DNA of 64,000 nucleotides from Acidobacteria bacterium OLB17 (lineage in GTDB: Bacteria; Acidobacteriota; Blastocatellia; Pyrinomonadales; Pyrinomonadaceae): NCBI GenBank assembly GCA_001567505.1, contig LLEU01000025.1, positions 62,001 to 126,000 on the forward strand. Reading direction: 5' to 3'. The notes below the pieces were generated by a model. It was given only the letters and a program-made list of their open reading frames with translations, made no database searches and was not told where the DNA came from. Every line of letters begins with the position of its first letter. Within the stretch, counting starts at the first letter, position 1. Below are positions 39,274 through 48,291 of this stretch, piece after piece. The position numbers and the translations under genes were made by a program.

Positions 39274-40992
39274 TTATTGCGGCTTGTCGATTATCTCGAA
39301 ATGTCCGGGCGAGGCGTATCCGACGGTCTTTCCTTGGCCGTTCAGGAGGTTGACGTTGACCCAGCCGCCCGTCTTTCCGTAGTCGGTAACGGCGCGCAGG
39401 AATTCTTCCCGCTTCTCGTTCGTCATCGTCTCCCAGCCCGGAAGAACGACCCCATAGAATGTATCGCCGCTCTTTTTCGCGAGCTTCAGGTTCTCTTTGA
39501 ATGGGATCGGATCGAGTTTCACCATTACGACGTTCTTGGAGAGTGCCGTATCTTCTTCGACGTACCAACCCGCCCACGCGTATATGCCCACCGAGATCAA
39601 GATCAATCCGACCGAACCGATCAGAAGGAATGGATTGATCCCGAAACATCTCTCGCGGATCGTCTCAAGAAGGGACTTTCGCTTTCTGATGGCAGCCGGA
39701 GAGCGCTCAGGTTTCGGCGTCGAAAGGTCGATCGTTTCGACCGGTTCGGCGTGTTCCGGAGCGTGTTCTGACGGTTCGTCGTCCTCTTCACGTGCCGCGG
39801 CCGGGTCGATCAGGCTTCGAAGGGTCGAATCCAGTTCTAGCGTGCGTGCTGCCGCCTCCGATACTGCCTCGTTGTCGATCGAGCCGTACTTTTCGTGAGT
39901 TACCGCCGCACCGGACGCAAGACGTTCCTTGTCGAGAAGCTTAACGTAGGCATTCCCGACACTAACGTTACATTCGATCGCGGCAGTGATCACCGTCGGA
40001 GCGAAAAAGAGTTCCGCAATGTTCTCTTTGAAAAGCTGAATGCGGCCGAAGAAGTCGCTCCTGATCAGGTCGTCGAACTCCGCCGCATCCTCTGCTTCCT
40101 GCTGGAGCTCTCGAAAACTTGCGGCCGAAAGGCCGATGTTCTCCTCATCATCCGCCGAATAGAGCGGAATGCTCGACCAATCCGCATAAAGTGCCTTTAT
40201 GTGGCCGAACATCTCCGAGCCGGTAAAAAGGAGCTTTCGCGTGTTGTCCGAGACCGGGCGTGAGAACAGCCGTGTCACGATGTAATCGAACTTACCGCGA
40301 ACGTCTTCGTTGTATGGAAGATTTCGATAGAATCGAGCAAGGGCGAGCATTGCCTGCGAACTAAGTTTCGGCCGGCAGTTCTCGCAGTATCGGCGAAGAG
40401 CGGCGATCGAGATCTCGGCATCGCGCTTGGCAAGGGCCGAACACCACGCCTCGATCTCCTGCATAAGCTGAAATTCTGCTTCTTTGTGTGCATCTGAAGC
40501 CGAATCGTCGGCGACCTGCATAAACCTGTGCAGGGCTTTTTTTACGCTGAGATCGTCGTAGGTCTTGGGGATGATCTTTAGGTGCTCTCGTTCAAGGGCC
40601 GAAACGACGTGTTCGACAAGCTGAAGGCTTAGAACCTCGCCATTCGCCCTTTTCTTAAAAAATTCTGTGTCCGAGGCCGGCCGTCGGATCTCGATCGTCT
40701 CGTCGCTCCCCATCAACTGCAAGTCGGCAACTTCTGGGGCATCGGCCTCGATCCTTTCCGCTGTTTGATGAACGATCTCGTGACGTTCTGCTTCGCGAGC
40801 TTCACCCGGCGTGTCGATGATGTCCGAGTACTCGGGAACAGCCTCATCATTGAGCCCCGCCCGCGCATTGCTCGCCGGTGCGGCATCGCTGCCTTCGACC
40901 TCGCGAGAGCGCGCCTCGAGTTCATCGAGGAACGTATTCTCCAGGAGATTCTCTTCTTTTAGCTCGAGGACGAGATCTTCGAAAATATTCAT
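39274..40992 (-). CDS. Unknown single-pass membrane protein downstream of the pilin
   Basis: 572 residues. Acidic, probably disordered region at 40-110, then a helical region of about 300 residues (SLQLVEHVVSALEREHLK, AEISIAALRRYCENCRPKLSSQAMLALARFYRNLP, DDLIRSDFFGRIQLFKENIAELFFAPTVITAAIECNVSVGNAYVKLLD). One membrane segment near 475 (PFLLIGSVGLILISVGIYAW), then about 80 residues probably outside the membrane (VGYASPGHFEIIDKP). No enzyme motif seen. The stop-to-start distance from the pilin is 49 bp, so they may be cotranscribed. Function unknown; pilus assembly or signalling is a guess from position. Confidence 0.65.
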   Translation of the reverse strand: MNIFEDLVLELKEENLLENTFLDELEARSREVEGSDAAPASNARAGLNDEAVPEYSDIIDTPGEAREAERHEIVHQTAERIEADAPEVADLQLMGSDETIEIRRPASDTEFFKKRANGEVLSLQLVEHVVSALEREHLKIIPKTYDDLSVKKALHRFMQVADDSASDAHKEAEFQLMQEIEAWCSALAKRDAEISIAALRRYCENCRPKLSSQAMLALARFYRNLPYNEDVRGKFDYIVTRLFSRPVSDNTRKLLFTGSEMFGHIKALYADWSSIPLYSADDEENIGLSAASFRELQQEAEDAAEFDDLIRSDFFGRIQLFKENIAELFFAPTVITAAIECNVSVGNAYVKLLDKERLASGAAVTHEKYGSIDNEAVSEAAARTLELDSTLRSLIDPAAAREEDDEPSEHAPEHAEPVETIDLSTPKPERSPAAIRKRKSLLETIRERCFGINPFLLIGSVGLILISVGIYAWAGWYVEEDTALSKNVVMVKLDPIPFKENLKLAKKSGDTFYGVVLPGWETMTNEKREEFLRAVTDYGKTGGWVNVNLLNGQGKTVGYASPGHFEIIDKPQ

Positions 40993-41041
40993 AACTCGTA
41001 CCTATTTGGGGCAGGCGGCTATCGGAGTTTGGGGAAGTAAA

Positions 41042-41455
41042 CTACGGGAGGATCTGCCGAATCTCTCCGGACTGATCGATCTCGTATTTGTAAACGACGC
41101 CTTCGGTCGCAACATTGCGGGTCGCCGTGATCGTATATCGGCCGCGAAGATCCGTATCCGTCGGATTGCCGGGCATCTCGAATATGAATTTGCCGCGGAT
41201 CAGCTGAAGGCCGCTTACGGTTCCCAGTGCGTTTGACGATGCCGAGTTAAGTTCGGCGAGGCGCGCGAATCGGCCGTTCTGAGACATAAAGCTCATCTGC
41301 GTCGATGACATCGTTCTCATCGTTGCGAACGTGTTTCCGTTCTCGGCAGCTCGGGTCGCCTTCTGCAATGCGGGAACGGCGAGGGTGGCAATGATCGCTA
41401 TCACCGCGACGACCAGCAATAATTCAATTAGGGAAAATCCGCTTTCGTCCTTCAT
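41042..41455 (-). CDS. Type IV pilin-like protein
   Basis: 137 residues. Class III signal peptide: MKDESG, cleavage before FSLIELLLVVAVIAIIATLAVPAL, with the conserved Glu at mature position 5. The rest is a short globular head with no cysteine pair. It could be the major pilin or a pseudopilin of a type II secretion system. No other pil genes are nearby. Confidence 0.88.
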   Translation of the reverse strand: MKDESGFSLIELLLVVAVIAIIATLAVPALQKATRAAENGNTFATMRTMSSTQMSFMSQNGRFARLAELNSASSNALGTVSGLQLIRGKFIFEMPGNPTDTDLRGRYTITATRNVATEGVVYKYEIDQSGEIRQILP

Positions 41456-41759
41456 AGATCAAACCTCAAGATCCGGCAGAGTGACATTTTTTGTCATATC
41501 AAATTGACAACTTGCGGCAACAAAAGCACGTAGAATCAATATGTTCTGCCATTTTCGTGCCTGTGGGCGGCTGAGTCGCCCAAAATCCGCACTCTATCGA
41601 GCAAAGAGCGTGCCATCCGAATCTCGGCCCGACCTTAGGCTCTGAAAATGAGGGTGTTGTTTGCAGTTTTGTTTTTTGGTAAATTTGGGATTACGCTGAT
41701 TATTTTTTGTGCCCGACGCGTGCTGGCGATCTGGGCATTCCAATATGGAGTAAACCGAA
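41456..41759. other. Spacer between divergent pilin and speA genes
   Basis: About 300 bp without a gene. It contains a small hairpin TGACA/TGTCA around a T-run (41482-41496), a GGGCG/CGCCC hairpin (41565-41581) and a TTGACA at 41504 with no -10 at good spacing. GGAG lies about 12 bp before the TTG start of speA. No riboswitch was recognised. Confidence 0.5.
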
Positions 41760-43718
41760 TTGACAGCAGTCATTGATAAGACCCTGGAAACCTACGGGAT
41801 TGATAACTGGGGAGCCGACTACTTCGGCATTAACAAGAAGGGCAACTTGATCGTAAGGGCTCCTGAGAATGAAGCCCTAACGGCCGACATCAAAGAGATA
41901 ATTGACGATCTGCAAAAGCGAGGCGTTAACGCGCCTGTTCTCTTGCGCTTCCCGCAGCTGATCTTCGGCCAGATCCGCAAGCTTCAGGTTGCATTCCGCA
42001 AGTCGATCAAGGAATTCGAATACGAGGGCGATCACCTCTGCGTATTCCCGATGAAGGTCAACCAAAACCGTTCGGTCATCGAGGAATACCTTCGCGAGGG
42101 CTCGCGTTATAACTTCGGCCTCGAAGCCGGCTCAAAGGCGGAGCTTTATGCCGCTCTCGGGCTCGAGCAGGCGAAAGACAGCCTGCTTGTACTCAACGGA
42201 TTCAAAGATCGCGAATTCATTCAGCTCGCTTTTGCAGGTGCGGCGGCCGGCAAGAATGTGGTCATCGTGATCGAAAAGCTCAGCGAACTCGATCACGCAC
42301 TCTCCATCGCGGACGAAACGCAGAAGGCAAATCCTGGGATGAAGATCCCGATGCTCGGCGTTCGTGTCAAGCTTTACGCCAAGGGCTCCGGTAAATGGGA
42401 AAAATCAGGCGGCGAAGCAGCAAAGTTCGGTCTTACGACCACCGAGATCCTTGAGGTCATCCGCCGGCTCCAGGAGGCCGGACGGACCGACCTTCTCCGT
42501 CTGCTCCATTTCCACATCGGCTCCCAGCTTACCGACATAAAACGCATTAAGAATGCTATGAAGGAGGCGGCCCGAACCTATTCGAAGATCCGCCAAATGG
42601 GGATCCCGATCGAATATTTGGATGTCGGCGGCGGAATGGCCGTCGATTATGACGGATCGCGAACCTCGTTCGAGTCCTCGGCAAATTACAACGCGAGAGA
42701 GTTCGCCAACGACGTTATCTACGTGATCAAGACCGTCTGCGACGACGAGAATGTCCCGCATCCGACGATCATCCAGGAGTCGGGCCGTTACCTCTCGGCC
42801 TATCACGCGATCCTCGTTACGAACGTTCAGGATGAGATCGAGACGGTCGTTGAGGACCTTACGCCCCTGAATATGTCCGGCAACGTCCCGGAGGTCGTCC
42901 GCGAACTCCATGACCTGCGCGAGACGATCAACGCAAAGAATTATCGGGAGTATTATCACGACGCTCTCGAACATCGCGAAGAACTCTTTACGATGTTCAA
43001 CCTCGGATTGATCTCGCTCGAGGATAAGGGAGCGGGCGAGGTGCTCTTTTGGGATATCTGCGAAAAGGCCGATGGCTACGCGCAGATGAAGAAATACGTT
43101 AGCGAGGAGTTTGACGACCTGCGACGGTTGATGTGCGCAAAGTATCTTGCGAATTTCTCCGTTTTTCGATCGATGCCCGACAACTGGGCTCTCGAACAGC
43201 TCTTCCCTATCGTCCCGATCCACAAGCTCAACAAAACCCCGACCGAATTCGCAACGTTCTGCGATATTACGTGCGATTCGGACGGTATCGTCGATAAATT
43301 CGTCGATCTTCACGACGTTAAGCCCGTCCTTGAGCTTCATAAGCTCGTAAAGGGCGAGCCTTACTACATTGCGATGATGCTCGTCGGTGCATATCAAGAG
43401 GTGATGGGAAACAACCACAACCTATTTGGCGTACCCCACGAGGCACATATCTTTATCGGCGATGACGGATACATCATCAAGAAGGTCATTTTTGGAGCAA
43501 CGCTCGGCGATGCGGTTTCAAGCGTTAGATATGACGCCGTCCAACTGCACGACACATTCCGACGTGCTGTCCTGCAGAAGATAAAGGACGGCGACCTAAC
43601 CTCGAAAGAAGGAAATGACCTTATCGACTATTACGAAAGCCAGGTGGACAGTTACACCTACTTGATACCGCACTTTCTTGCCGCTAAAGAGAAAAAGGCA
43701 GGTGCAGCGGAACAATAA
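41760..43718 (+). CDS. speA: Biosynthetic arginine decarboxylase
   Basis: PLP enzyme making agmatine from arginine. 652 residues, normal for SpeA. N-terminal YGIDNWGADYFGINKKGNL, PLP lysine in VFPMKVNQNRSV, FGLEAGSKAEL, LLRLLHFHIGSQLTD, LDVGGGMAVDYDGS and the C-terminal DIEFDSDG-type region as FCDITCDSDGIVDKF. TTG start with GGAG upstream. First gene of an operon with the DHS-like enzyme (14 bp gap) and agmatinase. Confidence 0.95.
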   Translation: MTAVIDKTLETYGIDNWGADYFGINKKGNLIVRAPENEALTADIKEIIDDLQKRGVNAPVLLRFPQLIFGQIRKLQVAFRKSIKEFEYEGDHLCVFPMKVNQNRSVIEEYLREGSRYNFGLEAGSKAELYAALGLEQAKDSLLVLNGFKDREFIQLAFAGAAAGKNVVIVIEKLSELDHALSIADETQKANPGMKIPMLGVRVKLYAKGSGKWEKSGGEAAKFGLTTTEILEVIRRLQEAGRTDLLRLLHFHIGSQLTDIKRIKNAMKEAARTYSKIRQMGIPIEYLDVGGGMAVDYDGSRTSFESSANYNAREFANDVIYVIKTVCDDENVPHPTIIQESGRYLSAYHAILVTNVQDEIETVVEDLTPLNMSGNVPEVVRELHDLRETINAKNYREYYHDALEHREELFTMFNLGLISLEDKGAGEVLFWDICEKADGYAQMKKYVSEEFDDLRRLMCAKYLANFSVFRSMPDNWALEQLFPIVPIHKLNKTPTEFATFCDITCDSDGIVDKFVDLHDVKPVLELHKLVKGEPYYIAMMLVGAYQEVMGNNHNLFGVPHEAHIFIGDDGYIIKKVIFGATLGDAVSSVRYDAVQLHDTFRRAVLQKIKDGDLTSKEGNDLIDYYESQVDSYTYLIPHFLAAKEKKAGAAEQ

Positions 43719-43732
43719 TCCAGGGAGACATT

Positions 43733-44794
43733 ATGGTAGCTCAAAAAAAATCAAAAGCATCTAAATTCTTGACCGTACCGACGAGGCCGGTCCCGATCGA
43801 CCGAGACCGCTCGGTCGCAGGGCTTTTGGAAAAAATGGAAGGCGCCGGTTTCGGCGCAAGGCAGCTCGCCGAAGCTCATCGAATTTGGCTCGATATGCTC
43901 GACGACAATTCGACGATCTATCTTTGCCTGAGCGGGAACGTGATCACGGCGGGAATGCGCCGCTTGATCTCTTACGTTATCAAGAACCGCTTCGTTGATG
44001 TCGTCGTTGCCTCCGGCAACGTGCTTTATCACGATATTCACGAAACGCTCGGCCGGGAGCATTATCAAGCGCACCCAAGCATGCTCGATGAGGACCTTAC
44101 CGCAGCTGCGGTCACCCGGATCGGTGACGTTCTCGGCAACGCCGAGGAATATCAGGAAGCCGATGAATGGATCGGCAGTGTGATAAATCAACTCGACCTT
44201 ACCCGCACTTATTCCTGCCGCGATTTCCTCCATCTGATGGGCCGCGAACTCGCAGAGATCGCCCACGAGGACGGCGTTCTGACCTCGTCCTATAAGTCGC
44301 GCATTCCGGTCTTTTGCCCCGACATTTCCGGTTCCGAGATCGCGATCGGCCTTGCGCGTGTAAAGTTCGAGAAAAAGATCCACGTAGGCTTCGATCTCGG
44401 CCAGGATACGCTCGATATGATGCAGATCAATGCAAAGTCGCGAAATTCTGCGATGATCGCCTGCGGAAGCACCTCGAGCCGCGGAATGGTAGATCTTACG
44501 GAACTTTCTTCCTATATTTCGCGTGGAAATGTTCGTGGACACAAATATGCGATATCTATCTCGACCGACTCCGTACCTCTCGACCAGCGAACACCGAGCT
44601 ATGGCAGCAATCACACAAGCGCGTTCGGAAAGCTGCACAAAGGTGCGACCACGGCATTCGTGCCTTGCGATCCGTCGATAGCACTGCCGATGATCATCAC
44701 CGCTCTTTCGCAAACTGCAGCCAAGTTCATGAAAGGCCGGAAGCGCCCCAACTTTTCGTTCTCGGGGCAGACGATGACCATCGATGTCCCGTAA
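43733..44794 (+). CDS. Deoxyhypusine-synthase-like enzyme (probable polyamine synthase)
   Basis: 353 residues of the DHS family: NAD-dependent enzymes that move the aminobutyl part of spermidine. Visible features: LCLSGNVITAGMRRLI, VVASGNVLYHDIHE, SYKSRIPVFCPDISGSEIAIGL, and SAFGKLHKGA, where Lys300 is the plausible equivalent of the catalytic lysine. Bacteria lack eIF5A, so the substrate must differ. Placement between speA and speB points to putrescine or agmatine as aminobutyl acceptor, for example making homospermidine. The exact product is inference. Confidence 0.88.
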   Translation: MVAQKKSKASKFLTVPTRPVPIDRDRSVAGLLEKMEGAGFGARQLAEAHRIWLDMLDDNSTIYLCLSGNVITAGMRRLISYVIKNRFVDVVVASGNVLYHDIHETLGREHYQAHPSMLDEDLTAAAVTRIGDVLGNAEEYQEADEWIGSVINQLDLTRTYSCRDFLHLMGRELAEIAHEDGVLTSSYKSRIPVFCPDISGSEIAIGLARVKFEKKIHVGFDLGQDTLDMMQINAKSRNSAMIACGSTSSRGMVDLTELSSYISRGNVRGHKYAISISTDSVPLDQRTPSYGSNHTSAFGKLHKGATTAFVPCDPSIALPMIITALSQTAAKFMKGRKRPNFSFSGQTMTIDVP

Positions 44795-44797
44795 TTT

Positions 44798-45712
44798 ATG
44801 AGTGAATCTGCCAGTCTTCCGATGAATTTCGGCGGTATCGAGGATGAGAAATACTCTAGCCTCGATACCGCTGAGATACTTGTGTGGCCTGTCGCCTATG
44901 AAGGCACGGTCTCTTACGGCACCGGGACCGAGGCCGGAGCGATGGCGATCGTCGATGCATCGCGAAATATGGAACTCTACGAGGAAGAAACCGACGCAGA
45001 GGTCTATAAGCTCGGCATTCATACCCTCGCGGAATTCAAACCGCGGCCGACGCCGGCCGAGATGATGGGCGACCTTTACGAGGAAGCAAAGCGTCTTGTC
45101 GGCCTCGACAAATTCGTCTGTATGCTCGGCGGGGAGCATTCCGTCTCGGCGCCGGTAATACGTGCACACGCCGAAAAGTACGAGAATTTGAGTGTCCTGC
45201 AGATAGACGCACACGCGGACCTTCGCGATTCCTACGACGGAACCGAACACTCGCACGCATCAATAATGGCGCGCGTCGTCAAAGACCTGAAGATCCCGTC
45301 CGTTCAGGTCGGGATCCGCTCGATCTCGTCCGAAGAAGCTCGGTCATTAAAGGAAGGCCTGCCGACCAGGATCTTCTGGGCGCGCGACATCGTCGGCCGC
45401 ACCGACTGGATCGACGACGCGGTCAATTCCCTCACTGAGAATGTCTATCTTACGATCGACATCGACGGCCTCGACCCAAGTATCGTCCCGACGACCGGAA
45501 CGCCCGAACCCGGCGGCTTGGGCTGGTACGAAACTTTAGAGCTCATTCGCAAACTCGCCGGATCAAAACGGGTCGTCGGAATGGATCTCGTCGAGTATTC
45601 TTACGTCCCCGGGCAGGATGCCGTTGCGTTCCTTTGCTCGAAACTCGTTTATAAATCTCTCGCGTATATCTTTAGGGAGCAGGCCCCGAAGGTCGGGCTT
45701 GCAGTTGTTTGA
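44798..45712 (+). CDS. speB: Agmatinase (ureohydrolase family)
   Basis: Hydrolyses agmatine to putrescine and urea. 304 residues. All manganese-binding motifs are present: LGGEHSVSAP, QIDAHADLRDSYDG and TIDIDGLDPSIVP, the last followed by GTPEPGGLGWYE. Three bases after the DHS-like gene. Together with speA it completes arginine to putrescine in two steps. Confidence 0.95.
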   Translation: MSESASLPMNFGGIEDEKYSSLDTAEILVWPVAYEGTVSYGTGTEAGAMAIVDASRNMELYEEETDAEVYKLGIHTLAEFKPRPTPAEMMGDLYEEAKRLVGLDKFVCMLGGEHSVSAPVIRAHAEKYENLSVLQIDAHADLRDSYDGTEHSHASIMARVVKDLKIPSVQVGIRSISSEEARSLKEGLPTRIFWARDIVGRTDWIDDAVNSLTENVYLTIDIDGLDPSIVPTTGTPEPGGLGWYETLELIRKLAGSKRVVGMDLVEYSYVPGQDAVAFLCSKLVYKSLAYIFREQAPKVGLAVV

Positions 45713-45803
45713 TACCGAAGTAAATACCCTCGAACCGAGCTCGCCGCACGAGCCTCGATCCGTCATTCTTCGTCGTTGATTTGTTTTTCAGGAGATAGTT
45801 CCA

Positions 45804-47288
45804 ATGCGTAATCAAAAGATCCTTTTATTAACCGTAATTGCAGCGGCAGGCCTCAGTTTTTCTTGTGCAGGCGGCCTGCTGCCCGGCACTGAGGCGGCAC
45901 CGCCAAGCCCGAACAACACGCCTTCTTCGGCGCCCGTGGTCGTCAACGGCATCCGCACGTCCTATGCCGATGTGGTGGAAAAGACATCGCCGGCCGTTGT
46001 TCAGATCCGTATGGAACGCAAACAGGCGGCGGATACCGGCCCGATGCAGCTGCCGTTCGGTGACGACTTCTTTCGGCAATTCGGGCAACCGATGCCGAAT
46101 CGCGGCCCGCGTATCGAACGCGGTGCCGGTTCCGGCGTGATCGTAAACTCGAACGGCACGATCCTGACCAACAATCACGTGATCGACGGCGCCGAGAAGA
46201 TCACTGTCTTCACGAGCGACAACAAGACCTACGAGGCAAAGATCATCGGCACGGACGCTCCAAGCGACCTTGCCGTTATAAAGATCGAGGCCGAAAACCT
46301 GCCGTTCCTGACGCTTGGGAACTCGGATGAGGTCCGCGTCGGCGATATTGTCCTTGCGATCGGTAATCCGCTCGACATCGGTGAGACGGTTACGGCAGGC
46401 ATCATTTCCGCAAAAGGCCGCCGCACCGGCCTAAGCGACGGCAGTTTTGAGGATTTCCTCCAAACGGATGCACCGATCAATCGCGGGAATTCCGGCGGAG
46501 CCCTTGTAAACCTCAACGGTGAGCTGATCGGCATCAACTCGCAGATCCTTTCGCCCGGAGGTTCGATGGGCGGGAATATCGGCATCGGCTTCTCCATTCC
46601 GTCAAATATGGCGAAAAGCGTGATGGAGCAGCTTCTAAAGGACGGAAAAGTTCACCGCGGGATGCTCGGTGTAACGATCCAGAACATCACCGAAGACACG
46701 GCCAAAGCCCTTGAACTCGGCACCACCGAAGGCGTCCTGATCAGCGGAGTGAAAGCGGGCAGTGCCGCGGACAAAGCCGGCCTTAAACGCGGCGATGTGA
46801 TCAAGGCAATAAACGGCGAGAAGATCGAGGACACGAACGCCCTCCGAAATAAGGTCGCAAGCGCACAGCCCGGCACTGAGATCAAACTTACGATCGACCG
46901 CAGCGGTACTGCGATGGACGTCAACGCGACCCTGGATGAGTTCGAGACGCCGAACGCTGACAAGAACAATCCCAATTCGCCGTCTGACTCGCCAAACAGC
47001 GACGGATCCGGCAAGCTCGGCCTTTCCCTTTCGCCGATCACGCCTCAGATACAGAAGCAGTTAGGCCTCGATTCAACGGAAGGGCTTGTCGTCTCCGACG
47101 TAGATCCGAGCGGCCCGGCGGCTGCGGCCGGCATCACCCGCGGCGACGTCATTCTTGAGGTCAACCGAAAGGCGATCTCGTCGGCCGCCGACGTAAAAAG
47201 CGCTCTTGCCGATTCGAAAGACAAGCCTGTTCTTCTGCTTGTGTCACGGCAAGGACAGACGATCTACCTGACGGTTCGGGCACAATAA
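45804..47288 (+). CDS. HtrA/DegP-family periplasmic serine protease
   Basis: 494 residues. Lipoprotein-like signal ending in LSFSC, so probably membrane-anchored. Trypsin-like domain with the triad His in TNNHVIDGAE, Asp in APSDLAVIKIE and Ser in RGNSGGALVN. Two PDZ domains follow (GMLGVTIQNITED; LGLSLSPITPQIQKQL) separated by an Asn/Ser/Pro-rich linker. Degrades or refolds damaged envelope proteins. GGAG upstream of ATG; monocistronic, with a hairpin terminator after it. Confidence 0.93.
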   Translation: MRNQKILLLTVIAAAGLSFSCAGGLLPGTEAAPPSPNNTPSSAPVVVNGIRTSYADVVEKTSPAVVQIRMERKQAADTGPMQLPFGDDFFRQFGQPMPNRGPRIERGAGSGVIVNSNGTILTNNHVIDGAEKITVFTSDNKTYEAKIIGTDAPSDLAVIKIEAENLPFLTLGNSDEVRVGDIVLAIGNPLDIGETVTAGIISAKGRRTGLSDGSFEDFLQTDAPINRGNSGGALVNLNGELIGINSQILSPGGSMGGNIGIGFSIPSNMAKSVMEQLLKDGKVHRGMLGVTIQNITEDTAKALELGTTEGVLISGVKAGSAADKAGLKRGDVIKAINGEKIEDTNALRNKVASAQPGTEIKLTIDRSGTAMDVNATLDEFETPNADKNNPNSPSDSPNSDGSGKLGLSLSPITPQIQKQLGLDSTEGLVVSDVDPSGPAAAAGITRGDVILEVNRKAISSAADVKSALADSKDKPVLLLVSRQGQTIYLTVRAQ

Positions 47289-47307
47289 GAACTTGTGTCA
47301 GGCAAAG

Positions 47308-47352
47308 CGATCCCGGCGGGGGACGATCATCCTGCCGGGATCGTCTATTTTT
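47308..47352 (+). terminator. Terminator after the HtrA gene
   Basis: CGATCCCGGC pairs with GCCGGGATCG with a GC-rich interior loop, followed by TCTATTTTT. It lies 20 bp after the stop and overlaps the end of the convergent kinase gene, so it may serve both. Confidence 0.6.
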
Positions 47353-48291
47353 CAAAACTTCGGCCCAACTTTACCTTTCCGCGAAGCATTTCGACATTTT
47401 CGCGGGTGATCTGCCCGGGCAGCGTCGCCAAGCAGTTCGCCGCTCCGCACGCCGCGGCAAGTCGCACCGCGTCCTCATCGTTCAATCCACGCCTCATCGC
47501 CACGGCAAAGCCCGCCACTGTTGCGTCGCCGCAGCCGACCGTCGAGATAACCTCGACTTCGGCGGCCGCACGAAGGATCGGGCCTCAACATCGCGACAAA
47601 ACATCAGTCCGTCCGCACCGAGCGTCAAAGCAACCGCACCTGCTCCGCGCTCTTTTAATTCACGGACTGCCGCGATCGCATCCACCGGGTTCTCGATCGA
47701 GATCCCGGTCGCTGACTCGGCCTCGCTTCGATTCGGCTTGATGAGGTCCGGCCTGCCAGCAAGAGCCGCAGTAAGTGCCGGGCCGCTCGCATCCACGATC
47801 ACTTTCGCACCGGCCTTTTTTGCCGAGGATGTTAGCGCGTAGTATTCATCGACCGGCATTCCGGGCGGCAGGCTCCCGGAAAGGGCCACGATCGCCTCCT
47901 CGCCCGTCTTCCCGACGATATCCGAAAAAACATCGCGGAACTTGCCGAGCTCGGCAGACTCGACAGCACCGCCGGGCTCAAGGATCTCCGTGATCTTGCC
48001 GTCGCGAGCGATGATCTCAAGATTCGTGCGTGTTGCCGACCTTGTCGGGATCGCGACGACGCCGATCCCAAGATCGCGAAGCTGCCGCGCGATCTCATTT
48101 CCGGATTCTCCGCCGAGAAGCCCGATCCAGATGACGTCTTCGCCAAGGGCTTTTGCCGCCATTGCCACGTGCGCCGCCTTACCGCCCGCGAACGGCGTAA
48201 CGGAGTTCGTACGGTTGACCTCACCGACGCGAAGCTCGTCGATCATCAGACGCTTATCGATCGCAGGATTCGCGGAAACGCAGATGATCAT
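47345..48291 (-). CDS. PfkB-family sugar-phosphate kinase (LacC/FruK type), frameshifted
   Basis: A hexose-phosphate kinase of the 1-phosphofructokinase/tagatose-6-phosphate kinase group. N-terminus MIICVSANPAIDKRLMIDEL with GGKAAHVAMAAKALG, LSGSLPPGMPVDEYY, LIKPNRSEAESATG. One base is missing near 47580; after it the frame carries the catalytic STVGCGDATVAGFAVAMRRG (GxGD) and ends at 47345. In this operon the best fit is tagatose-6-phosphate to tagatose-1,6-bisphosphate. The start overlaps the cutC stop by four bases. Confidence 0.82.

Noticed and set aside
41482-41509. Promoter with TTGACA at 41504 for speA
   Set aside because: The nearest -10-like TAGAAT is 21 bp away and the start codon is 250 bp further; not supported.
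43751-45256. Long open frame on the minus strand opposite the DHS-like and speB genes (also 16248-17429 and 19318-20571 on plus)
   Set aside because: They lie antisense to well-identified genes, have Arg/His/Asp-rich composition typical of shadow frames and match no family.
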